Below, piece by piece: positions 50,733 to 59,090 of a stretch of DNA of 64,000 nucleotides. The DNA comes from Oscillospiraceae bacterium. Its GTDB lineage: Bacteria > Bacillota > Clostridia > Oscillospirales > Oscillospiraceae. The number at the start of each line of letters is the position of its first letter. The first letter of the stretch is position 1. Location of the stretch: the NCBI GenBank assembly GCA_902790375.1, contig CADARY010000012.1, positions 1 to 64,000 of the forward strand, read 5' to 3'. The translations under genes were made by a program, and so were the position numbers. The notes below the pieces were generated by a model. That model was not told the origin of the DNA, ran no database searches, and saw only the letters and a program-made list of their open reading frames with translations.

Positions 50733-51827
50733 ATGGAAGCACAGGATTTGATATACCTCGTATCATGCGCCGTCAACGGCGTGAAGCCCGAAGCGGCGCG
50801 GGTCGCCGGGATGGATCTGGACGCGCTGTACAAGCTGGCTTCCAAGCACATGCTTACCGCTGCCGCAGCCCACGCGCTGGAACAGGCCGGAGTGCAGGAC
50901 GCCCGTTTCGTCAAGGCAAAGGAGCATTCCGCATCGAAAAACGCCACGATGGACATGGAGATGGAGGCCGTCTTCTCTGAGCTTGACGCGGCGGGCATCT
51001 GGCACATGCCGCTGAAGGGGATCGTATTACAGCATCTGTACCCCGTCTACGGCATGCGCGAAATGTCCGACCACGATATCCTGTTTGACGCCAAACGCGC
51101 CGACGACGTGAGGCGCATCATGGAAAGTCTCGGCTTCTGTGCAGAGGAACTCGGCCTCATCAATCATGATGTCTACCACAAAGATCCGGTCAGCAATTTT
51201 GAGATGCATTGGGCATTGTTCGGCGCTAATGCTGACGAAAAGATGTGTGCGTATTACAAGGATGTGGAAAAAAAGCTGCTTGGAGACGGCTATGAAAAGC
51301 ATTTAAGCCCCGAGGACTTTTACATCTTCATGATCGCACATGAATATAAGCACTATACCCTCAGCGGCACAGGGCTGCGCTCTCTGCTGGATACCTATGT
51401 GTATTTGCAAAAGACATCCCTTGATATGCGCTTTGTGACGGCAGAGATGGAAAAGCTGGGTATCGCGGCGTTTGAAGCCACCAACCGCTCCCTGGCACAG
51501 CATCTGTTTTCAGATGGGGCGCTGTCGGAAACGGAAGCGGATATGCTGGATTTTATGTTGGCTTCGGGCACATACGGGGCGATGAATGTTGCAGTGCAAA
51601 AAAGACTGCGGGATTTTGGGGCTGGGAAGCTCCACTATGTTATCAACCGCTTTTTTGAGCCGCTTAGAAAAGGCAGCAGGAGCTACCGAATTTTCTCTCA
51701 GCAATATCCGTTCTTCTATAAGCACAAAATCCTGCTTCCTTTCCTGCATCTTTATCTGATATACGTCTATCTGCGCAGTGGAAAGCTTAAGAGTGAGTTA
51801 ACAGCGATAAAAAACGCAAAGCAGTAA
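50733..51827 (+). CDS. Nucleotidyltransferase-family protein (PF14907-like)
   Basis: The 364-residue protein shows LKGIVLQHLYPVYGMREMSD, followed by HDILFD, the motif of a nucleotidyltransferase family often found in lasso-peptide and other RiPP clusters of Firmicutes. Its substrate is unknown; transfer of a nucleotide or phosphate to the peptide or to a sugar has been suggested for relatives. CGGAGG precedes the ATG. It is the last gene of the candidate RiPP group. Composition shifts toward AT in its second half. Confidence 0.8.
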   Translation: MEAQDLIYLVSCAVNGVKPEAARVAGMDLDALYKLASKHMLTAAAAHALEQAGVQDARFVKAKEHSASKNATMDMEMEAVFSELDAAGIWHMPLKGIVLQHLYPVYGMREMSDHDILFDAKRADDVRRIMESLGFCAEELGLINHDVYHKDPVSNFEMHWALFGANADEKMCAYYKDVEKKLLGDGYEKHLSPEDFYIFMIAHEYKHYTLSGTGLRSLLDTYVYLQKTSLDMRFVTAEMEKLGIAAFEATNRSLAQHLFSDGALSETEADMLDFMLASGTYGAMNVAVQKRLRDFGAGKLHYVINRFFEPLRKGSRSYRIFSQQYPFFYKHKILLPFLHLYLIYVYLRSGKLKSELTAIKNAKQ

Positions 51828-51905
51828 TCACTTCGATCGGCCGTCAGCGCGGAGGAGTGCTGACAGCATATTTCTGTACCGCAGATACAGGGAGTTGATC
51901 GGAAT

Positions 51906-53795
51906 ATGAAAACAGATATTAAAACAAGGTGGCTGCTACTGCTGCTGATTTCCGTTTTCTTTATAGGCGCTGCCGCCACATTGCTGACTGCACTCGGCGA
52001 TAACAGCCCACAGCCGGAGGAGCCTGTCAGCTTGTATCCCGGTTCAGACTATTATGTCTATGGCATGGAGGTGGACGGCAATGTATTTACGCCGACCAAC
52101 AACGACCCACAGATTTCTTTTGTGATGCCCCCTGTATGCGTCAGGTCTGTGACGATCGTATTTGCCGAAGCGATGCGGCAGGATATCGCTGTTCAGGTCT
52201 TTTACGCCCCGGAGGGAGAGAGCTTTTCGGAAGCCAACAGTGTCCGTTCCACCGCGTGGGAGAACAGTGCCGAGAGCAGCGTCACGCTGCCGGGCGGACT
52301 ATATGCGAGCATCCGCCTGGACATAGACGGGCAGGTGAAACTGAAGGAAGTGCGCCTCAACGAGCCCCAAGAAGTCTATGCCGCGCGCTATGCGACATGG
52401 CTTTGCATTGCGCTGCTGGCTGCGCTGGCCATCACAGCGGCTGACTTTATCCGGAGCGGGTGGAACGTAGAAAAGCTCTATCCGATCTGCGCGCTCTCGC
52501 TGGGCTTGCTCTATCTCACAGCGCTCACGCCGCTGTCTGTGCCCGATGAAGGGCATCACTATCAATCGGCGTATGAGCTGTCCAACGTGCTGCTGCTTCA
52601 GGCGGACAAGCGAGGACTGGGAGACAGCGCGGACTTTGATTATACGGATTTTACGCATCACCACAACACCTCGGCAGGCTACAGCCGCATAGCCAGAATC
52701 GTGAACGCGCCCGCTGAGCAGGGACAGGACATCCCGATCCCCACGCCGAGGGAGCACAACTATTTCCCGATGCATCTGCCCCAGGCGATGGGGCTTGCCC
52801 TCGCGCGTGTGCTTGGCTTCAATTTTATTTGGACGTTTTGGCTGGGGCGGCTGTTCAATTTGCTGTTTTATATACTGCTGAGCTATTGGGCGATCCGAAT
52901 CGTGCCCAGGTTTAAGACGTTGTTTTTCCTGGTCGCGCTTTCGCCGATGTCCCTTCATCAGGCGGCGTCCTTCTCCTACGATGCCTTTGTCAACGCATTG
53001 TCGCTTCTTCTGCTCGCGCTCCTTCTGCGGGCGATCCTTACGGAAAAGCCGTGGGATGGACGCGCCTTTGGCACAGCCCTTGTCGTCAATATGCTGCTGA
53101 CCCCGGCCAAAGTCGTCTATTATCCCATCTCGGCCCTGGCGCTTCTGATCCCTGAAGCGCGCTTTCGGAACAGAAAAACGCGCCTTGTGTATCTCATCGC
53201 GTTCTTTCTGCTGCCGCTCCTGTTTATGCTGCTGTTCCGCATGCGGGTCCTGAGGACTACCGTGGTCGCGGCTGCGGGCACTGTGGTGAACCGAACGGGC
53301 GGACACAGCTATACGCTTTCTTTCCTGCTCAGTCACCCCGCTCAAACGGTAAAAATGTTTGTTGTGACTGCGTTGAAGAATGGCGTGGATTGGTTGGAAG
53401 GCGCTGTGGGACTCTCGCTCAGCGGGCTGTCATTACCGCTGCCCGAATGGATTCCTCTTGGGTACATCGTGCTGCTTGTCCTCGCAAGTATCCATAAGGA
53501 ACAGGAAGGCCCCTGCCTGGGCGGCAGGGTGCGCCGCACGTTTTGCGCGGTGGCGTTTGTGGTCAGCATCCTGGTAATGCTTAGCCTGTGTGTGGGCTGG
53601 ACCTCAGACACCAGCGACGTAATACAGGGCATCCAGGGCAGATATTTTATCCCGATCCTGCCTCTGGCATTCCTCTCATTGAACAGCAACACACTTGTCC
53701 TGAAAAGGAATTTTGACCGGGAGCTGATGCTGATGGGGAGCCTGATGAATATCGCAGCACTCCGTCAGATCATAGAGTTTACGTTGATGAACTGA
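51906..53795 (+). CDS. DUF2142 family polytopic membrane protein
   Basis: The 629-residue protein has an N-terminal span, an extracytoplasmic beta-rich region (about 35-160) and then about ten further spans. The motif TPLSVPDEGHHYQSAYELSN resembles the family's acidic loop after the first core helices, in which acidic residues are thought to act with lipid-linked sugars. The family is related in layout to GT-C transferases and goes with wall-polysaccharide loci. The next gene overlaps by one base (TGATG). Confidence 0.85.
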   Translation: MKTDIKTRWLLLLLISVFFIGAAATLLTALGDNSPQPEEPVSLYPGSDYYVYGMEVDGNVFTPTNNDPQISFVMPPVCVRSVTIVFAEAMRQDIAVQVFYAPEGESFSEANSVRSTAWENSAESSVTLPGGLYASIRLDIDGQVKLKEVRLNEPQEVYAARYATWLCIALLAALAITAADFIRSGWNVEKLYPICALSLGLLYLTALTPLSVPDEGHHYQSAYELSNVLLLQADKRGLGDSADFDYTDFTHHHNTSAGYSRIARIVNAPAEQGQDIPIPTPREHNYFPMHLPQAMGLALARVLGFNFIWTFWLGRLFNLLFYILLSYWAIRIVPRFKTLFFLVALSPMSLHQAASFSYDAFVNALSLLLLALLLRAILTEKPWDGRAFGTALVVNMLLTPAKVVYYPISALALLIPEARFRNRKTRLVYLIAFFLLPLLFMLLFRMRVLRTTVVAAAGTVVNRTGGHSYTLSFLLSHPAQTVKMFVVTALKNGVDWLEGAVGLSLSGLSLPLPEWIPLGYIVLLVLASIHKEQEGPCLGGRVRRTFCAVAFVVSILVMLSLCVGWTSDTSDVIQGIQGRYFIPILPLAFLSLNSNTLVLKRNFDRELMLMGSLMNIAALRQIIEFTLMN

Positions 53796-54499
53796 TGAAA
53801 ACACTGATTATTATTCCGGCCTGCAATGAGGCGAAAAATATAGCCGGCGTCATAGCGGATCTGAGGCGCTTCTACCCGGAGGGGGATTATCTCGTCGTCA
53901 ACGACTGCTCCACGGATGAAACAGCGGCCACGGTCCGACAGCTTGGGGTGAAGTGTCTGTCGCTTCCCGTAAATCTGGGGATCGGCGGCTGTGTGCAGGC
54001 CGGTTATCGTTATGCGCAGGAGCAACACTACGAGTACGCAGTCCAGTTTGACGGCGACGGGCAGCACAAGGCGCAGTACATCCGCGACCTGCTTCGACCG
54101 CTGGAGGATGGAGAGGCGGATATGGCAGTTGGCTCTCGTTTTCTGGCGGACGGGGGCTTTCAGTCTACCGCTATGCGCCGTCTGGGTATCAAATTCCTGA
54201 GCAGGCTTATCCATGTCCTGTGCGGAATCCGTGTGAGCGATGTGACCTCCGGGATGCGGGCGGTCAACAGGAAGATGATACAGTTCTTTTCCGCACACTA
54301 CGCACAGGATTATCCCGAGCCGGAGTCCACACTGGCTGCTGCACGGCGCGGCGCGCGTATTGTCGAAATCCCTGTCCAGATGCGAGAGAGGCAGTACGGG
54401 GAGAGTTCGATCAAGCCAGGACACGCTGCGTATTATATCGCAAAGGTTACGCTGGCTCTTCTGATGTCCAATGCGGAGAAGGAGGAGGGCGAGATATGA
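53795..54499 (+). CDS. DPM1-like family 2 glycosyltransferase (polyprenyl-phosphate sugar synthase type)
   Basis: The 234-residue GT-A enzyme has LIIIPACNEAKNI, the VVNDCSTD donor site and the QFDGDGQH metal motif. Its close relatives load a sugar onto undecaprenyl phosphate at the inner face. It overlaps the DUF2142 gene by one base and the DUF2304 gene by four, a tight trio that probably makes and uses a lipid-linked sugar. Confidence 0.9.
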   Translation: MKTLIIIPACNEAKNIAGVIADLRRFYPEGDYLVVNDCSTDETAATVRQLGVKCLSLPVNLGIGGCVQAGYRYAQEQHYEYAVQFDGDGQHKAQYIRDLLRPLEDGEADMAVGSRFLADGGFQSTAMRRLGIKFLSRLIHVLCGIRVSDVTSGMRAVNRKMIQFFSAHYAQDYPEPESTLAAARRGARIVEIPVQMRERQYGESSIKPGHAAYYIAKVTLALLMSNAEKEEGEI

Positions 54500-54900
54500 A
54501 CAGAGCACTGCAACTGTTTTTACTACTGGCCATTACGCTGTATTTTTTCGCACTGGTGCATTTTTCGCGCCGGAAGCGGGTTGAGCCGAAGTATATGCTC
54601 CTGTGGATCATATCCGGCGTCATGATGATCGCGCTTACCCTGTTTCCTGCGTTGCTGAATCGGGTGTCACGCTTTCTCGGTATTTACGATCCGACGAATG
54701 CGCTGTTTGCCATCGTGCTCTTTTGCGTCATCATTATCCTGATGGCTCTGACGGCTATTCTCTCTCACCATAATGCAGATATTATAAGACTGGTTCAGGA
54801 AAATGCTTTGCTGGAACAGCGTATCCGGGAGTTGGAGAATAAAGCCGAAACGGACGAAGCCATGAAGAGTGCCGAAAAAGGTGAAAGGAATGCAGTTTAA
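54496..54900 (+). CDS. DUF2304 small membrane protein
   Basis: The 134-residue protein has three membrane spans and a C-terminal coiled tail (about 100-134). DUF2304 proteins regularly follow DPM1-like transferases and may anchor or activate them. Its ATG at 54496 overlaps the previous stop (ATGA). Confidence 0.85.
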   Translation: MNRALQLFLLLAITLYFFALVHFSRRKRVEPKYMLLWIISGVMMIALTLFPALLNRVSRFLGIYDPTNALFAIVLFCVIIILMALTAILSHHNADIIRLVQENALLEQRIRELENKAETDEAMKSAEKGERNAV

Positions 54901-55696
54901 GAACTCGGATCATACATTTGTTCTTCTTGCCTATAAGGAGAACCCCTTTTTAGAGGAATGTATCCGCTCTATCCTTGCACAGAGCGTTCTCGGCGAGGTG
55001 ATGATGGCGACCTCAACGCCTAACGAGTATCTATATCGGCTTTCGGAGTGCTACTCCATTCCGCTGTTTATCAACCCCTCCCATACAGGAATCGGGTCAG
55101 ACTGGAATTTTGCCTGCTCCATTGCACGAACATCCTTGGTCACGCTCTGCCATCAGGATGACTGGTATCATCCTGATTTTCTAAAATATACGCTCGATGC
55201 GATTGGCCCGAAGCAGACGCCGCTTATCATTTTTACAGACTATGACGAGAAGCGCGAAGGAGAAACGGCGTATGCAAAGAGAAATCTACGCATTAAACGC
55301 ATTATGGAGGCGCCGCTTCGCCTCCGAACCGTTCAGCGGAGCATTTTTGCTCGACGCTTGATCCTTGCCTTTGGTGATCCTATCTGTTGCCCTGCTGTGA
55401 CGATCAATAAGATGCTTGTGCCAGCCGAGCTCTTTAGCTCACAGTACAAGAGCTGCGTGGATTGGGACGCCTGGGAGCGCCTGGCCAGGCTGAATGGCGA
55501 TTTCGTATACTGTCCAAAACGGCTGATGGCTCATCGGATCTGGCCCGGCTCGACCACATCGGCATGTATCGACGAACACAGCCGCACCAAAGAGGAACTG
55601 GAGATTCTGGAGCGCTTTTGGCCTCCATTTGCGGCGACGATCATTTCAAAGCGATACTCCACGGCGCAGCAGAGCAACACCGTGAAACAGAAATGA
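54890..55696 (+). CDS. Family 2 glycosyltransferase
   Basis: The 268-residue GT-A enzyme has FVLLAYKENPFLEECIRSIL at the start and the metal motif in LCHQDDWYHPDF. The sugar and acceptor are unknown. The ATG at 54890 overlaps the DUF2304 gene by 11 bases with AAGGTG upstream; a GTG at 54869 is possible. Confidence 0.85.
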   Translation: MQFKNSDHTFVLLAYKENPFLEECIRSILAQSVLGEVMMATSTPNEYLYRLSECYSIPLFINPSHTGIGSDWNFACSIARTSLVTLCHQDDWYHPDFLKYTLDAIGPKQTPLIIFTDYDEKREGETAYAKRNLRIKRIMEAPLRLRTVQRSIFARRLILAFGDPICCPAVTINKMLVPAELFSSQYKSCVDWDAWERLARLNGDFVYCPKRLMAHRIWPGSTTSACIDEHSRTKEELEILERFWPPFAATIISKRYSTAQQSNTVKQK

Positions 55697-55764
55697 GCCT
55701 TATCGGAGAACACATTGTGGAGAGAATCACATTACCGGAGTACAGAGAGAAGGAAAAAACGAGC

Positions 55765-56328
55765 ATGACAGTCGGAAACTTCACCTTCATTGAAACAGAA
55801 ATTGAGGGCGTGTTTATCATCGAACTGAAAGCATATGGCGACAGTCGGGGCTATTTCATGGAGACCTACAAAAAGCCCGACTTTGATGCCGCAGGTCTGC
55901 GGTACGATTTCATTCAGGACAACCAGTCCGCATCTCGGAAGGGCGTTCTCCGCGGCCTGCACTTTCAGAAGAATCATCCCCAGGCCAAGCTGGTACGGGT
56001 CTTCTCTGGAGAAGTGTTCGATGTGGCTGTGGATCTGCGCAAGGGCAGCAAAACCTATGGGAAATGGGTTGGCACCTGCCTCAGCGCGGAGAACAGGCGG
56101 CAGCTTTTGATCCCTCGGGGCTTTGCTCATGGATTTCTTGTGCTGAGCGATTTCGCCGAGTTTACCTACAAATGTGATGAGGTCTACCATCCGGAGGACG
56201 AGGGCGGCATCGCCTGGAATGATCCTGACATTGCGGTAGCTTGGCCGGATATGGGAGAGCTGATCCTGAGCGAGAAGGACAAAAAGAACCCCACGATGGC
56301 AGATCGCCCGGTGGAGTTTCAGGTGTGA
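55765..56328 (+). CDS. rfbC: dTDP-4-dehydrorhamnose 3,5-epimerase
   Basis: The 187-residue cupin enzyme (also called RmlC) carries out the third step of dTDP-L-rhamnose synthesis. Visible signatures are GYFMETYKKPDF, QDNQSASRKGVLRGLHFQ (with the catalytic His) and the RGFAHGF loop. An in-frame ATG at 55693 overlaps the previous stop and would add 24 residues; 55765 gives the normal length. Together with rfbD and the RgpF-like gene it indicates a rhamnose-containing glycan. Confidence 0.94.
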   Translation: MTVGNFTFIETEIEGVFIIELKAYGDSRGYFMETYKKPDFDAAGLRYDFIQDNQSASRKGVLRGLHFQKNHPQAKLVRVFSGEVFDVAVDLRKGSKTYGKWVGTCLSAENRRQLLIPRGFAHGFLVLSDFAEFTYKCDEVYHPEDEGGIAWNDPDIAVAWPDMGELILSEKDKKNPTMADRPVEFQV

Positions 56329-56332
56329 ATAT

Positions 56333-57286
56333 ATGGGAGAGGATAAGCCAAAGATTTCTGTTTTGATGGCTGTTTACGAGCCACGGCTGGACTGGCTGAA
56401 GGAACAGCTCATGTCATTGAATGCCCAGACCTATCCCAATCTCAGACTCTATGTGCGGGATGATTGTTCACCCGATGTTCCATTCGAGATGGTGAGGGCG
56501 CTTGTTGAGCAATGCATCACGTCCTTTCCGTATACCATTGAGCGCAACGAGCGAAACCTTGGTTCTACGAAGACCTTCGAGCGCCTGACCATGGAGGCAG
56601 AGGGCGATTATCTTGCCTATTGCGATCAGGATGATATATGGCTTCCAGAAAAGCTCAGCGTGTCAGAGACACAGATCGGTTCTGCGGGATTGCTTTGCGG
56701 AGATGTGATCCCCATTGATGCAGATGGCAGGAGACTTGCAAGCAGCATCACAGAGCTTAGACCGAGGATCATTCTTAAAGAAGGAGCCGGTCTTGGCGGC
56801 AGCTTGATTTACAGAAACTTTGTCATTGGCTGCACAATACTGATCCGAAGCGACATAGCAAAAGCCGCTGTGCCCTTCGCGCAAAGCATGGTGCATGACC
56901 ACTATCTGGCGTGGTATTGTGCGCAGAAAAACGAAATTGCCGTGGCGAAACAACCGCTTTTATATTACAGGCGGCATGAGGGAAATCAGACAGCAGTTTT
57001 AATGAATGTCGTAACAAAACAGGACTATCTCCGTTTCCATTTGGGAGAGTTCCTTTCCCGAGTCTCCGATTTGTCGGAACGGTCGGATGGAGAGGAGCTG
57101 CGTGAGGCTGCTGAATGGGCACAGGCGCGCTGCGACAATGCGGCTAAAAAAAGAGGCGCAATCAGACGGCTTTGGGCTCTGCGCCGCGTGGATACCGCCA
57201 CAACCCTGTTTGAAATCATTGGATTAAAACTTCCCGAGCCTCTGTTCCAATGGGCAATCAGACTGATCCGTTCGGGAAAACTGTGA
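56333..57286 (+). CDS. Family 2 glycosyltransferase
   Basis: The 317-residue GT-A protein has ISVLMAVYEPRLDWLKEQL, the donor site VRDDCS and the metal motif YCDQDDIWLPEKL. Its C-terminal region SERSDGEELREAAEWAQARC is the intact relative of the fragment at 38744. It shares its overall form with the enzyme at 58097, so the two are paralogues. It starts four bases after rfbC. Confidence 0.88.
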   Translation: MGEDKPKISVLMAVYEPRLDWLKEQLMSLNAQTYPNLRLYVRDDCSPDVPFEMVRALVEQCITSFPYTIERNERNLGSTKTFERLTMEAEGDYLAYCDQDDIWLPEKLSVSETQIGSAGLLCGDVIPIDADGRRLASSITELRPRIILKEGAGLGGSLIYRNFVIGCTILIRSDIAKAAVPFAQSMVHDHYLAWYCAQKNEIAVAKQPLLYYRRHEGNQTAVLMNVVTKQDYLRFHLGEFLSRVSDLSERSDGEELREAAEWAQARCDNAAKKRGAIRRLWALRRVDTATTLFEIIGLKLPEPLFQWAIRLIRSGKL

Positions 57287-57296
57287 GGCGATCAAA

Positions 57297-58142
57297 ATGA
57301 AAATTCTGGTGACCGGCTCAACGGGTCAGTTGGGCCACGATGTTTGTGGCATCCTCTCGCAGCGCGGAATTAAACACAAAGGCGTGAGCAGTGCTGATTT
57401 TGATATTACAAGCAAAGAATCGACGCAAGCATTTCTTGAAAACTATCAGCCGGATGCAGTCATTCACTGCGCGGCGTACACAAAGGTCGATCTGGCCGAA
57501 GATGAAGCGGAGCGCTGCATGTGCGTCAACGCGGAGGGAACGCGGAATATCGCCGAAGCGTGCCGGGAGTGCGGCGCAAAGCTGCTCTATGTCTCCACAG
57601 ATTATGTCTTTCCCGGTACGGGGGAAAAGCCCTGGGAGACCTGCGACCCGACCGGGCCGCTGAACGTCTACGGCAAAAGCAAGCTCGCAGGCGAAGCGGT
57701 GGTAAAGGAGCTGGTCGAAAAGTATTTCATCGTCCGCACCTCCTGGGTGATCGGCGAGCACGGGAACAACTTCGTCAAAACCATGCTGCGCCTTGCGGAG
57801 AATCACGACAGTCTGAGCGTGGTGGACGACCAGATCGGCTCGCCCACCTTTACAGCCGAGCTCGCCTCGCTGCTGTGCAGGATGATCGAAACGGAAAAGT
57901 ACGGCGTCTACCACGCGACGAACGAGGGCTTCTGCTCCTGGGCGGAGTTGGCCGAGACGGTCTTCCGGTTCGCCGGAAAGAACGTGACCGTGCATCCCGT
58001 CAGCACGGAGGAATACGGCGCAAAGGCTCTGCGCCCGAAAAACTCCCGCCTGAGCAAGGCGTCCCTGGATGCGCGCGGCTTTGCGAGGCTGCCGGAGTGG
58101 GAGGAAGCGCTTGCGCTTTTTATGAAGGAGAGATTGCTGTAA
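57297..58142 (+). CDS. rfbD: dTDP-4-dehydrorhamnose reductase
   Basis: The 281-residue short-chain dehydrogenase (RmlD) completes dTDP-L-rhamnose. It has the NADPH motif TGSTGQLG, the active-site YGKSKLAGE (Tyr and Lys) and STDYVFPG. Length is normal. GAGGCG precedes the ATG. rmlA and rmlB must lie elsewhere. Confidence 0.94.
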   Translation: MKILVTGSTGQLGHDVCGILSQRGIKHKGVSSADFDITSKESTQAFLENYQPDAVIHCAAYTKVDLAEDEAERCMCVNAEGTRNIAEACRECGAKLLYVSTDYVFPGTGEKPWETCDPTGPLNVYGKSKLAGEAVVKELVEKYFIVRTSWVIGEHGNNFVKTMLRLAENHDSLSVVDDQIGSPTFTAELASLLCRMIETEKYGVYHATNEGFCSWAELAETVFRFAGKNVTVHPVSTEEYGAKALRPKNSRLSKASLDARGFARLPEWEEALALFMKERLL

Positions 58143-59071
58143 ATAAGGAAGCAGAAAAGATCGCCATTTTGCTGGCGTCCTATAACGGGGAAAAGTACAT
58201 AGCGGAGCAGATCGAATCCCTGCTTAAGCAGACGGAAGCGGGATGGGAGCTGTTCATCCATGACGACGGTTCGACGGACTGCACGCCGGTAATTCTCCGC
58301 CGCTATGAGGCGCGGTATCCGGATCGAATCCACGTTCTGGACGGTCCCCCGTGCGGCGGCGCAAAGGACAATTTTCTCCGGATGCTGCGGGAGGTCCGGG
58401 CGCCCTATGTGATGTTCTGCGATCAGGATGACGTATGGCTTCCCGAAAAAATGGAAGTTACACTCGGGGAAATGAAACGGCTCGAGGTGAAGCACGGCGC
58501 GGAGAAGCCGCTGCTTGTGTTCACGGATCTGTGCGTGACGGATGAGCGTCTGCATCCCATCGCCGCGCGGCTGAGCGCCTATCAGAAGCTCGATCCGCGG
58601 CGCACAAAAGCGAAGGAGCTCATGATCCAGAATGTGATTACCGGCTGCACCGTCATGCTCAACCGCGCGCTGGTCAAACTTGCGATCAGGCCCGAGAACA
58701 CCACCGGGATCATCATGCACGACTGGTGGTGCGCGCTGATTGCGGCCTCCTTCGGCGCTGTTTCCTATGTGGACCGAGCGCTTGTCCTGTACCGTCAGCA
58801 CGGCGGCAACTCTGTGGGCGCGAAAAATCTGAACAGCCTGCGCTATTTAACAGCGAAAATCAGGAGACCGACAGGCATCCAAAATTCTCTGCTGGCAACA
58901 CGGCGTCAGGCCGCGCTCCTTGCGGAGACCTTTCCCGGCGCGGACGCGATTTTCCGCGAATACGGGCGGCTCGGCGGCAAAAGGAAGGGCGAGCGGCTTC
59001 GCTTCTACGCGAAAAACGGAATTTGGAAAAGCGGCTGGCAGCGGAATCTGGGGCTGTTGGTCTGGGGGTAA
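58097..59071 (+). CDS. Family 2 glycosyltransferase, start uncertain
   Basis: The conserved protein begins near AILLASYNGEKYIAEQIESL and shows HDDGSTD, FCDQDDVWLPEKM and YRQHGGNSVG. No ATG, GTG or TTG lies just before the conserved region. The nearest standard start is GTG at 58097, with GAGG eight bases ahead, inside the end of rfbD; an ATT at 58133 right after AAGGAG is the alternative. The gene is the paralogue of the one at 56333. Confidence 0.82.
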   Translation: MGGSACAFYEGEIAVNKEAEKIAILLASYNGEKYIAEQIESLLKQTEAGWELFIHDDGSTDCTPVILRRYEARYPDRIHVLDGPPCGGAKDNFLRMLREVRAPYVMFCDQDDVWLPEKMEVTLGEMKRLEVKHGAEKPLLVFTDLCVTDERLHPIAARLSAYQKLDPRRTKAKELMIQNVITGCTVMLNRALVKLAIRPENTTGIIMHDWWCALIAASFGAVSYVDRALVLYRQHGGNSVGAKNLNSLRYLTAKIRRPTGIQNSLLATRRQAALLAETFPGADAIFREYGRLGGKRKGERLRFYAKNGIWKSGWQRNLGLLVWG

Positions 59072-59090
59072 AGGAAAGGATTTTATTAGC

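Noticed and set aside
46237..51827. Lasso peptide cluster
   Set aside because: No asparagine-synthetase-like cyclase or transglutaminase-like leader protease is present, and the peptide lacks an acidic residue at core position 7-9.
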